From positions 1 through 64,000 of the forward strand of contig NZ_JADYVX010000013.1 in assembly GCF_020194175.1 (NCBI RefSeq): a stretch of 64,000 nucleotides of DNA, given 5' to 3'. The DNA is from Bradyrhizobium sp. BRP22 (GTDB lineage: Bacteria; Pseudomonadota; Alphaproteobacteria; Rhizobiales; Xanthobacteraceae). Under the pieces are notes generated by a model. That model worked only from the letters and a program-made list of their open reading frames with translations, was not told the origin of the DNA and ran no database searches. Shown in pieces: positions 36,801-43,392 of this stretch. Numbering within the stretch: the stretch's first letter is position 1; every line of letters begins with the position of its first letter. The position numbers and the translations under genes are program-made.

Positions 36801-39408
36801 GGCCGCAGATGGCGACCCGACGGCCACGTTCCTCGATAGATCCGTTGCCATGCAATACAGCTTCAATGTCGCCGAGAAATCGCAGGACGAACTCAAGGCG
36901 GACGATCCGACCTTCTTTGCCAAGGGTATGCTGATCGTCGTGCCCGACGAGATCTGGCCGACCGACTTTGCCGACCGCGACATCGTGATGTCTGCCGAGG
37001 ACGTCAAGATCCATTCCAGCTGGACGAGCAATAAGGACCGCGTGAAGCGGGACACAGCGCTCGACTGCGTCGGCATCCTGCAGGCCGTCGAAGTGTTCGC
37101 TCCAGGCTCGCTGGTTGCCGTCCCGCCCGTCGAGCAGAAACGGCTTGACGGCGATTTCGATGGCGACGCCGTCATCATTCTCGGTGATCGGCCAGCGCTT
37201 TATCAGCATGTGCGGCAATTCGATGAAGAGGAGCGGGCGCGCGGCGTGCCCTCGCTCAAGCCGCCGAAATCGCACACGCCGGCGATCGAGGAGGACCGCT
37301 ATCAATTCAGCCGCGCACGCCAGATCCTCGCCGCCACCAAGGGTGTCCTGGAGACCTATACCGGACTACTGCGAAGTTTCCTCGGACAATCGGATGAAGC
37401 GCGGCGCTGGTTTGCCGAGCGCGCTTTGTTCGGCAGCTACGAGGGCGTTCACCACAAACTCAAGCGTGAGCTTCGGGAACTTTTGGACCAGGAACAGGTG
37501 AGCCGCGCCGATGTCGAGAGCAAGCTGGAGCAGGCGAAAGAGGAGATCAGCGAGGCGGGCCACCCTGCCGCCCGCGAAATGGCCGATCTTTTTATTGCCG
37601 AGCTCCAGGCCTGGGCGAGGGAAGTGCAAGCGGGGGACAATATCGCCAGCCGTTCTCATGACGCGAGGCTGACGTTAAGTCCGCAGCTGAGCGAACTTTT
37701 CCCCGATCTGGCGGAGGCCTATCCGGCCGCTGTCCGGCCGCGCGAGCGCATCCAGCTTCTCCTCGATAATTATCCGACCCGCGTCCATCCGAGGCAGGAT
37801 GGTTACGTTCCGCATGATCCTATCAAAAGCGTAAGCAACTTTTTGAGCCTCGGGGTCAAGATCGGCACCGACGCATACAAGTCCGACACGGGTGCGCAGC
37901 TGTTCGCCGCCAAGAGCAAACGTTTGCAGGAACTGCTGCAGGCAACGCCGGGCCTCAAAGCAGTGCCCTACACCAAGAGCATGGCAGCCCATCTCAACCG
38001 GGGCAGACTGGATGCCGAGGCGACCTTGTCCGACCTGAAGGACAATCCGACCTTGGCAGCTTCGGTCATGGAAGCCTCGATCAGGCTCAGCGTGGAAAGC
38101 GGTATTCTGCCGGAGCCTTCCGAGCTGCGGCCAGCCAATGAGGACGGCGAGGTGATCACTTTGAGCCGCGAGGAGGCCGCGGCCCGCGCGAGGCGTGAGA
38201 CCGATCGGGCCAAAACCGAAGATGAGGCGATCACCGCGGTCGTAGGCGAGATCGTAGCGGACATGCGAGATCAGCACGGCATTGTGGTGAATCTGCCCCA
38301 CGGTGAGCATCGCCTGCGAACGGAAGAATCATTGACCGACCAGCTCACCGGCAAGAGCCTTCCGGCCGCCAGCGCCTCACAGCTGATCAGCAACGCGGTA
38401 CGGCACGTCTTCGAAATTGCTGATGGTGATTTTACAACGGGCTTCAGAAAAGCCGTGCTCGCTTTTGACGGGCGCGGCTATTCGGAGCTCAGCACAACCA
38501 ACTGGTTCAGGACGCCGAATCCGACCTATCTCGGGATCAAGACCGTCTTCGCGACGCCCGAAGGTTACCGCTTCGAGGTCGAATTCCATACTCCGGACAG
38601 CTACCAGGCAAAGCTTGCCAATCACGACACGTATAAGATGCTGCAGCGAGGCAGCAGAGGGACCATGGACCAGGCGAGGGCCGAGTACCTCGTCGAGCGC
38701 GCCAGGCAGATCTGCAACGAGGTTGCAGTTCCCGATCAGGCGACGAGCATTCCGAACTGGGAGGCGGAAGCAGATGGCACCGCTGACGCCAGCGCGGTGC
38801 TTGCCCTGGCAAATAGGCCCGCCATGCCAGGGCGCTCTCCGAGAGCCGGACAAATTGTTGCAGCTCTCGGCGAGAAGCCGATTGTGCTCGTCGGCATGAT
38901 GGGCGCAGGGAAGTCCTCAATTGGCAGGAAGCTATCCAGGCTGCTGGGCCTTGACTTTATCGATTCCGACAAGGAGATCGCGACCAGGGCAGGCAAAGAC
39001 ATCAACCAGATCTTCAAAGACCATGGCGAGCAGCATTTTAGGGATTTGGAGGAGAGTGCGATCCTTTCGTTGCTCGGGCGCGGGCCGGTCGTGCTCGCAA
39101 CGGGTGGCGGCGCCTTCATGAGCGAGAAGATCCGCGACCGGATCCGCGAGAAAGGGGTCTCGATCTGGATCAATACCGATCTTGACACGATCACAAAGCG
39201 CCTGGCCAGGGATAAGACGCGCCCGCTGCTGCAAACCGGTGATGCAAAGGAGACGATCAAGGAGATGGTGCGCGAGCGCGCTCCTGTCTATCAAATGGCC
39301 GATCTCAGCGTTGAATTGACGGACCGGAAGATCAATAAAAGCGCGGATGAATTGCTGAGCAAGCTCCACGAAAAGCTTATGGGCGGCACTGCCAGCGAAC
39401 CAGGTTGA
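30841..39408 (+). CDS. giant SKWP-repeat type III effector with C-terminal shikimate-kinase domain
   Basis: The 2855-aa protein starts at an ATG with GGAG about 10 bp upstream and a tts box 98 bp upstream. Residues 1-560 are Gly/Arg/Asp/Pro-rich and probably disordered (secretion signal and linker). Residues about 630-1400 hold about 15 helical repeats with the core LANLVNGFSKWP (degenerate in several). Residues 1400-2350 are a conserved domain with DGDFDGD at 2103-2109, a polymerase-like metal motif. Around 2530-2600 STTNWF, GIKTVFATPEGYRFEVEFHT and NHDTYK resemble RelA/SpoT-type folds. Residues 2680-2850 form a complete-looking shikimate kinase: GMMGAGKSS, DSDKEI, FRDLEE, ATGGGAF, KTRPLL and RAPVYQMADL. 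It is the SKWP/RipS/XopAD class, presumably injected into host cells. Host targets and enzymatic activity are unknown. Confidence 0.85.
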   Translation: MRGIDERGQSFMSEAGRTEVGNADSARVETAAGDGEERQSFNSVVDQMRSEPDDFTSTSGSGAERRASAGLPERPVRPTSGAHRMLAHALHNATRSNQNLRSSAAAGALRNGARLSFDNPDTSDSPGHALGEEGRISGREDVARRLRVDNGSAQNVRAPDSWRSDQIHQRTQNGGAASSRSADEPWRADRLDGSSQTVARGPYMEAGFNRGGGAPGWHSNDRPFQAPHGSRHERFDAGHSAPHGNVGGPRPAGERWCADRAEQSAREGARPPRVEGRFSRRGEMPAWRIDDMPPQSPQAAGPDRVYRGDEAAPDGDAGAARWPDRLWHGDQAPASFPREPRLLPMEGGFGQSGAAQGWPLEPRPAPSVDGRGPERNRGADRGAPHPHASSSRSDRGSWRGHGPDGTPQAGVPAPQAQFASDWRGGPPDWRFQGMPAAPLHGPGPGQDYRGNPARGGYDALPGRGGEPWRNDRTAASSQQGAVDRHARPVLARRDLGEGWRSDAPAHQNSPQPYRASGAPAYRQAEVSRPQEQPWRTQRHIDGEQTGRLAPHSQSVARPDGGPGWPRDNANGRNAGRISPQAHPGLSDDVNAALAEIAGARDIDAFSRAVVRYSKQFRRQDLTEFLQGAAAHFETRFVPQLEGNIGASWPYAMTCNAVTKDGAAEAGANACRALAARLARLDDAQLKQVDPRAFSLFASSFGRHSRFAECRDGATRIAEFCRDQPAVLNRLSSQDLSLLVNGFSKWPEQGACRQAACVVADIVSADNLSDFEIQHLAISVNGFSKWPQEAACGRATIAVASELVRLGAGGLFRATEQQLANLVNGFAKWPQDGNLGRAEVLVAAEIDRRASGRFGLAGFKPKDLAMLVNAFASKVEEECVRASGEIAREIVRRAERADQLRDFSSQDLSNLVNGFSRLAAQFPTEDVACVLASEILRRADRAGRLSEFNPQDLANIANGFTRWPAVIQASQATSAIAREVAGRRAQLPYFQEQGLANLVNAFSKTVLPGDNDSVTATIEIARHIVRAASAGGLARFNEQDLASLVNGFCKWQGEEHCAEAITTIADEIRHRASAATSLADFNYQHLANLVNGFSKWPDRTSQAAAPIANELSRRAGGANDLANATAQDLANVVNGLSKWPDELSSHPVIAALASEIGDRARRDNGLFDFSEQHLANLANGFGKWPAQSAGPAIVSVARELGRHRANSCARFENRQLSMLVNGLSKVAEEEACAHAAALLAAELVRRAAGARGLSEFTPQGLSNLVNGFGKWAGEKNCSAAILKIAPEICSRATREGGLSDFTKQNLGNLVNGLGKLEDERCGEAAALIAREMMSRQGGLSDLEPIAVATLVHDFAKWPDEDACRQAVIEIARSVGAGARRFSAFSMAELGVLANSLSRSTMEAEDRGANDEIALLKSRLHKLAHHLYYANDRLQQAGLVSIANILKALGKVRLFDDLSLLAPYGLNRLAELTGREDFAREHDLENLGHLSVAVLPLARSSQKQLRWHRRPALNLLNDIQNIAEEKIAAHLAAGDPGRTRGPHASRTPALSIYQVLKARVVLEKLYRRPYVEGDQTDLRIRQQEIERGTREILRSTRELIERDLSNMSWNLIADIEADDPLDALDMFLQQNVEAVHAQRPASKFNTLDVLRDMDQAPRPPEGNAGLMQLPVVDMRGQRLGIEPETRYSIFHRLTEGKVPVVAVQLPGKPSSFMLTRTLPVDGVPYRMDLFGGSKLKPPRLTLAQVAARAPGGRRIEQAGGKLLAIPYADTAADTDFERLARAWAPFKEAYFYTQRRGFAAIPAIKDLGPHDAVLEGAFKVSLLPDRPAGEAHPFVLAGPQGQVALRPHDGTGFIKASLAEKMRAVRRAGDQDGPDRVPAYAEGKRASLPASALHHYPRSEAVAEEAKEKARIWLNSRKNKELTSEELYRTVTAAHIDAPAAVAVPSSDGRLHVPTTKSDTLAGTTGVLIGRSPYDKPNLRPLAASDVRSAADGDPTATFLDRSVAMQYSFNVAEKSQDELKADDPTFFAKGMLIVVPDEIWPTDFADRDIVMSAEDVKIHSSWTSNKDRVKRDTALDCVGILQAVEVFAPGSLVAVPPVEQKRLDGDFDGDAVIILGDRPALYQHVRQFDEEERARGVPSLKPPKSHTPAIEEDRYQFSRARQILAATKGVLETYTGLLRSFLGQSDEARRWFAERALFGSYEGVHHKLKRELRELLDQEQVSRADVESKLEQAKEEISEAGHPAAREMADLFIAELQAWAREVQAGDNIASRSHDARLTLSPQLSELFPDLAEAYPAAVRPRERIQLLLDNYPTRVHPRQDGYVPHDPIKSVSNFLSLGVKIGTDAYKSDTGAQLFAAKSKRLQELLQATPGLKAVPYTKSMAAHLNRGRLDAEATLSDLKDNPTLAASVMEASIRLSVESGILPEPSELRPANEDGEVITLSREEAAARARRETDRAKTEDEAITAVVGEIVADMRDQHGIVVNLPHGEHRLRTEESLTDQLTGKSLPAASASQLISNAVRHVFEIADGDFTTGFRKAVLAFDGRGYSELSTTNWFRTPNPTYLGIKTVFATPEGYRFEVEFHTPDSYQAKLANHDTYKMLQRGSRGTMDQARAEYLVERARQICNEVAVPDQATSIPNWEAEADGTADASAVLALANRPAMPGRSPRAGQIVAALGEKPIVLVGMMGAGKSSIGRKLSRLLGLDFIDSDKEIATRAGKDINQIFKDHGEQHFRDLEESAILSLLGRGPVVLATGGGAFMSEKIRDRIREKGVSIWINTDLDTITKRLARDKTRPLLQTGDAKETIKEMVRERAPVYQMADLSVELTDRKINKSADELLSKLHEKLMGGTASEPG

Positions 39409-39600
39409 GCCGGCGGTCTTTGGCGTAACAAAGCGGATCATCCAGGCCGCCGTCACCATTGCTGGACGGGAGTCGCATCGACATTTCGGTCACGGATTGA
39501 GGTCGTGCGTCGAGAGGAGCTGGATGTGGCGTTGTGGGCATGTAGATTACTCTACACACGCCTTCGATCTCCTTGCGGGTCGATGGCCGTCACTTGAAGC

Positions 39601-39810
39601 ATGAGTGGGAGTGTACCTGTTGTTGTTGAAAACGCGGTCCAGATTGCCGGGAATTTCCTTGAGCGCAGCGGCGAGATAACCGACGGCTACGAGGCGGGCC
39701 AATTCCTCGTGATGACGAGAGGCAAGATGCTGGCCGGCGAACGGCGTCAGCTGATGCTCGCCAACCAAGCGATCAACGCTTACCGGAAAAGCAAGCCTGA
39801 GGTCGCCTAA
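39601..39810 (+). CDS. hypothetical 69-aa protein
   Basis: MSGSVPVVVENAVQIAGNFL begins a small soluble helical protein ending RKSKPEVA. The reading frame has a plausible protein composition, and its stop overlaps the next start (TAATG). Family not recognised. It lies downstream of the giant effector on the same strand, with about 190 bp between. Confidence 0.5.
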   Translation: MSGSVPVVVENAVQIAGNFLERSGEITDGYEAGQFLVMTRGKMLAGERRQLMLANQAINAYRKSKPEVA

Positions 39811-40013
39811 TGAACCCGAAGAATACCTTCGATCCCGACATGGCGTGTCGCGTCCACGATGGTCTCAATGATCAGCTTATCGAGTGCGAGACGCATTGGG
39901 CGCCGCTGTACCGTGAGCACGGGGTCAAACAAGAGGAGGGTGCGATCGCCTGGGACGGACTTCTCTTGGACTGTTGGACGCCCATCCTTCATCACCATCC
40001 AAGCGGTCACTGA
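39810..40013 (+). CDS. hypothetical 67-aa protein, possibly truncated
   Basis: MNPKNTFDPDMACRVHDGLN starts inside the stop of the previous ORF, suggesting coupled translation. The end (TPILHHHPSGH) looks like a run-on after a truncation. An overlapping minus frame of 86 codons covers the same bases and cannot be fully excluded. Not recognised. Confidence 0.35.
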   Translation: MNPKNTFDPDMACRVHDGLNDQLIECETHWAPLYREHGVKQEEGAIAWDGLLLDCWTPILHHHPSGH

Positions 40014-40654
40014 ATGGGCTTCACCTCGTCGATCTCGACACGGTGACACCTCACAACCGGAATACACGCTCGTCGGCGCTGAGCACGGTGACGAGCCTAA
40101 AGCTCTCTTTCGGGCACTTGATTCGTCAGACTACCGTACTGGTCTTGAATCGTTTCAGGACGGCGTAGAAAAACATCAGCACGGCGATTGGGCAAGCAAC
40201 CTGAGTGAAGCCTCGAGGATTTTTTCGAACGCTGGACCACTCGCTCATCCGGTTGCAGCTCCATCAGTGATGCTAAACGTTAGGCTGCGGGCGGCCTCAA
40301 GGCAGTCGCGGGGCTTTGTGACGATGGTCAGGCGAGAGTACGGCATCGGTGGTTTATCTTCATCGTATCCTGTTGAATGGCGACCTTGCACGCTGCTCAG
40401 CAACTGAGCCAGGCGGAACTGGATGCCTTTGAGCAGCAACTGGAAGCGGCGCGCCTGGCCGTCACGCCTGCCTGACGCTCCGGCCGCAAGCCGCCGTCCA
40501 GTGTGCCCGCGGAGTATCGCGATCACATTCAGGCCATGGTCGGGGGCATCACTACTCGCCGAAACCTCAAGCCGCTCACCGCCGAGAAGTATACGCAAAT
40601 GCTTTACAAGGTGGCGAATTACTCCGCTAAGCGTGGCCAGTCTCTCGAAGGCAG
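40014..40654. other. debris, no intact gene
   Basis: Broken frames only. One short plus frame reads LSQAELDAFEQQLEAARLAV and another RRNLKPLTAEKYTQMLYKVA, each ending soon after. Neither is recognised. They look like pieces of lost genes. Confidence 0.4.
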
Positions 40655-40903
40655 TTGACGGCAAGCTATCACTCTGTGCAGGAAGCCATCGATGCATTGC
40701 CGGCGAAGGGCGGGGATATCGAAATAGCGCCGAGCATCTATCGCGAGAAGGTCAGAATCTCCAAATCCGGTGTTCATATCAAAGGTACCGGCAAGAAGCC
40801 GGATGATACGCTCATGGTGTATGGCGATGGCCCAATCAATGTCGGAGGAACAGCTCGTTCGAACGAACTATCAGCGCGGACCATAGCGGAGCGTTCATGG
40901 TGA
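40655..40903 (+). pseudogene. pectin methylesterase N-terminal fragment
   Basis: The 82-codon frame has the start of a pectinesterase beta-helix: SVQEAIDALPAKGGDIEIAP, then YREKVRISKSGVHIKGTGKK and DDTLMVYGDG. After SNELSA the match stops and the frame ends. The catalytic QAVAL/DFIFG-type motifs are absent and no start codon with ribosome site is present. It is the relic of a plant cell-wall enzyme. Confidence 0.7.
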
Positions 40904-41139
40904 GGGGGTTCGACGGAGATCCTCGAATGAATGACGGGAGCTGATTGTGCTGGAGAGCCTTGTCGAGCAAACCAACCTCTTCGGAGCGTCGTGTCAGCAC
41001 CGTCGTCGCGTCTAGATCGGCGCTCCGTTGTCTGGTCCAGCAGCTCGCCGCGCATCACGCGAAGGCTCTCGGCCAACCACCGACGCACCACGAGGAAACT
41101 GAAGCAGGAATTGATAGTTTCCTGTAATCAAAGGTCGCT

Positions 41140-42966
41140 TCACAGCTTGAGGCCGTGATCATTGAGCACCTTATCTCTTAGAGCGCCTTTGATCTCGCGG
41201 GCGATTTCCTTGCGGACCTCAGCACCCAACTCTCGCCTGGCATCTTCGACGAGATCAGATTCAATCCCGGTCAGGCCCTTATTGGCGAGCTGCTGCTCCA
41301 GTCGCCTGTCGAACTGATCCCCCATTGCGTCAATGAGTTGATCCTGCATCGTAGCATGGTCTTCAGGTGCGATGCGACGCACCACATCATCCCAAGGTTG
41401 CCAGTCCATCGCCAAATAGTTGGCGAATTCCGCCGCCTCCTTATTCCGCACCGATGTCTCTGCAGTGTCAAGGTCAGCGTCGGTGACGCCGGAGACATCA
41501 AAGTAGCGCATGTCCGGCGCGACGTGTTGCAGTCCGAGCCGCTCGCGCAGCTTGTTCTGATAAGCGAGATAGACTTCAATGGCGTCGATGTCCTCGGCGT
41601 TGTAGACGGAGCTAAGCGAGTGAGCCTTCTCGCGCGCGATCCCCTCCAGCGCGTCGAGGCGGAACATGACCCGCCCAAGATCGACGAGATCAGGAAGCCG
41701 TGCCTTATTGTCATAGACGCCGTTCTCGATGTCTGCGATGAGACGTGCGGTTTGCATACCGTTCCAAGTCAAGGTTCTGCGATCCTCGCAGCTCTGATTG
41801 GCGTCGAGGGCCAGTTGAAAGTACTGCGCACGCAATTGCGGATTTTTCGTCGCCTGTCGCAGATCATTGGCCACCGAATGCCGGAATTCTTCATTGCTAG
41901 AGTTGACGGACTCGAACAGCTTGTCGAGGAAAAGCGCGTATTCCCGGGCGCCCGGCTCTTCTGCAAAGGTCTGCCAAGCAGCCAGGACCTCCCGATCGCC
42001 CTCCTTCGGATTGTCCCTGAGCCAGGCGGCGACAGTTTCGGTAAGCGCATCGGCCTGGCCATCGTCTGTCTCGGACAGTTCACTTTCGTCGTCGCGCGAA
42101 AGGTGGACGGTCGGACCGACATACCCCTCGGCGCTTATGACTGTATCCACGTTCGTCAGCACCTGCTCAGGTAGCGGATTTTCAGTCAGAACTATGCTGG
42201 CCCCAGCGCCCAACTGCGTCAGCAGGGCCTCGGGCAGACTCGTCAACTGGTTTTCGCTGACATCGAGAAACTGGAGCGAAGCAGGGAGGGCCTCCGGCAG
42301 ACCCGTCAATTGGTTTTGGCTGACGTCGAGAAACTGGAGCGAAGCAGGGAGGACCTCCGGCAGACTCGTGAACTGATTGTGGCTCGCGTGGAGAAACTGG
42401 AGCGTAGCAGGGAGGACCTCCGGCAGATTCGGCAACTGATTGTGGCGGAGGTCGAGAAACTGGAGCGCAGCAGGTAGGGCCTCAGGCAGACTCCTTAGCC
42501 GGTTGGAGCTCGCGTCGAGGCCTCTGAGCTCGGTCGGAAGCGCGGGCAGGCTGGTCAGCTGATTGCCCCTAACGTCGAGACGCTGAAGCGAAGCAGGCAG
42601 GCTATTGGGCAGAGTTGTAAGCCGATTGAAGGGCACATCGAGCACGAGGATTCCGGTCGGAAGTCTCGGCAGACTAGTAAGGAATAGCGATTCGAGATCC
42701 AGTCTCGTGGCCTCTCCCCGCGCATTCACTCGCCTTACCGCTTCTTCCCGATCCTCGAGCGGGCCCACCTCCGGTTCAGCAGCCCAATGCTCAAGCGCCT
42801 CGTCTTCGTCCCCCTCCGCATGAGCTGAATCCGCCGAGTTTGCTGCACAGCCCATCACGACTCCGTCCCACTGCGCCGCGGCCTCGTTTTCCCGGCTCTC
42901 TTGTTCGGAAGATGCTGAGGGGACGCCACTGCCGCGCTGAATCTGTCCTGCCTCAAAAGGATCCAT
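41140..42966 (-). CDS. nopM: LRR-NEL E3 ubiquitin ligase effector (NopM-like)
   Basis: The 608-aa effector starts MDPFEAGQIQRGSGVPSASS (Ser/Glu-rich secretion leader), has about 8 leucine-rich repeats of the bacterial type (SLPEALPASLQFLDVSENQL) at residues 80-255, and a C-terminal NEL domain of the IpaH/SspH family. The catalytic cysteine is Cys393 in SCEDRRTLTWNGMQ, followed by DIENGVYDN and the Asp/Glu-rich end. NEL ligases transfer ubiquitin through this cysteine inside host cells; rhizobial NopM affects nodulation and immune signalling. A tts box lies 56 bp upstream. It is divergent from a second NEL gene, with separate promoters for each. Several LRR units are nearly identical at DNA level. 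Confidence 0.9.
   Translation of the reverse strand: MDPFEAGQIQRGSGVPSASSEQESRENEAAAQWDGVVMGCAANSADSAHAEGDEDEALEHWAAEPEVGPLEDREEAVRRVNARGEATRLDLESLFLTSLPRLPTGILVLDVPFNRLTTLPNSLPASLQRLDVRGNQLTSLPALPTELRGLDASSNRLRSLPEALPAALQFLDLRHNQLPNLPEVLPATLQFLHASHNQFTSLPEVLPASLQFLDVSQNQLTGLPEALPASLQFLDVSENQLTSLPEALLTQLGAGASIVLTENPLPEQVLTNVDTVISAEGYVGPTVHLSRDDESELSETDDGQADALTETVAAWLRDNPKEGDREVLAAWQTFAEEPGAREYALFLDKLFESVNSSNEEFRHSVANDLRQATKNPQLRAQYFQLALDANQSCEDRRTLTWNGMQTARLIADIENGVYDNKARLPDLVDLGRVMFRLDALEGIAREKAHSLSSVYNAEDIDAIEVYLAYQNKLRERLGLQHVAPDMRYFDVSGVTDADLDTAETSVRNKEAAEFANYLAMDWQPWDDVVRRIAPEDHATMQDQLIDAMGDQFDRRLEQQLANKGLTGIESDLVEDARRELGAEVRKEIAREIKGALRDKVLNDHGLKL
42225..42480 (-). repeat. near-identical tandem LRR-coding repeats (about 63 bp)
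   Basis: Within the minus-strand NEL gene, four units each encoding about 21 residues (FLDVSQNQLTGLPEALPASL and variants) share long identical DNA stretches such as GAGAAACTGGAGCG. The similarity at codon level suggests recent unit duplication, so repeat number may vary between strains. Confidence 0.7.
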
Positions 42967-43021
42967 CCCGCCCCCTTACGAGACTGAGCAGACTCAGTCC
43001 ACGACGACACGTCGTAGCGTC

Positions 43022-43049
43022 TAAGACACTTAGCTTTCGATAAGCTGAC
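43022..43049 (-). promoter_or_regulatory. tts box for the minus-strand NEL effector
   Basis: Read on the minus strand: GTCAGCTTATCGAAAGCTAA followed by GTGTCTTA. The left part is a perfect match to the tts consensus. It lies 56 bp upstream of the ATG at 42966. Confidence 0.85.
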
Positions 43050-43122
43050 AAGACCTATCGCCGGAAGGTGGCTTCGCTCACCGGTGGCAAAACGAGCAAC
43101 CTGGGGTTCTGCAGCGACACTC

Positions 43123-43150
43123 GTCAGCTGATCGACAGCTAGGCCTGCTA
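43123..43150 (+). promoter_or_regulatory. tts box for the plus-strand NEL effector
   Basis: GTCAGCTGATCGACAGCTAG followed by GCCTGCTA matches the tts consensus including the final CC..CTA. It faces away from the minus-strand box 73 bp to the left. The start codon of the effector is about 240 bp downstream. Confidence 0.85.
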
Positions 43151-43392
43151 ACGGCAGAACGCTGCCACGTTGACGGTCCTGCGGACTTATCAGGTCAACG
43201 AAATGGCAGAAAGCTCGCAGCAGTATCGATCGATTTGCCGCGGTGCGACTCGCGTGAACCTACACCGGCTTGAGTCGGGACGGAAGCCGCAGCGCACGTG
43301 CACTGGCTCTCGAATGGCCAATACGCCGCGCAACCACCTGCTTCGCGACCTTGAGAAGCGGGGGTATTCTTGTTCTGACGATGGAGAAATTG

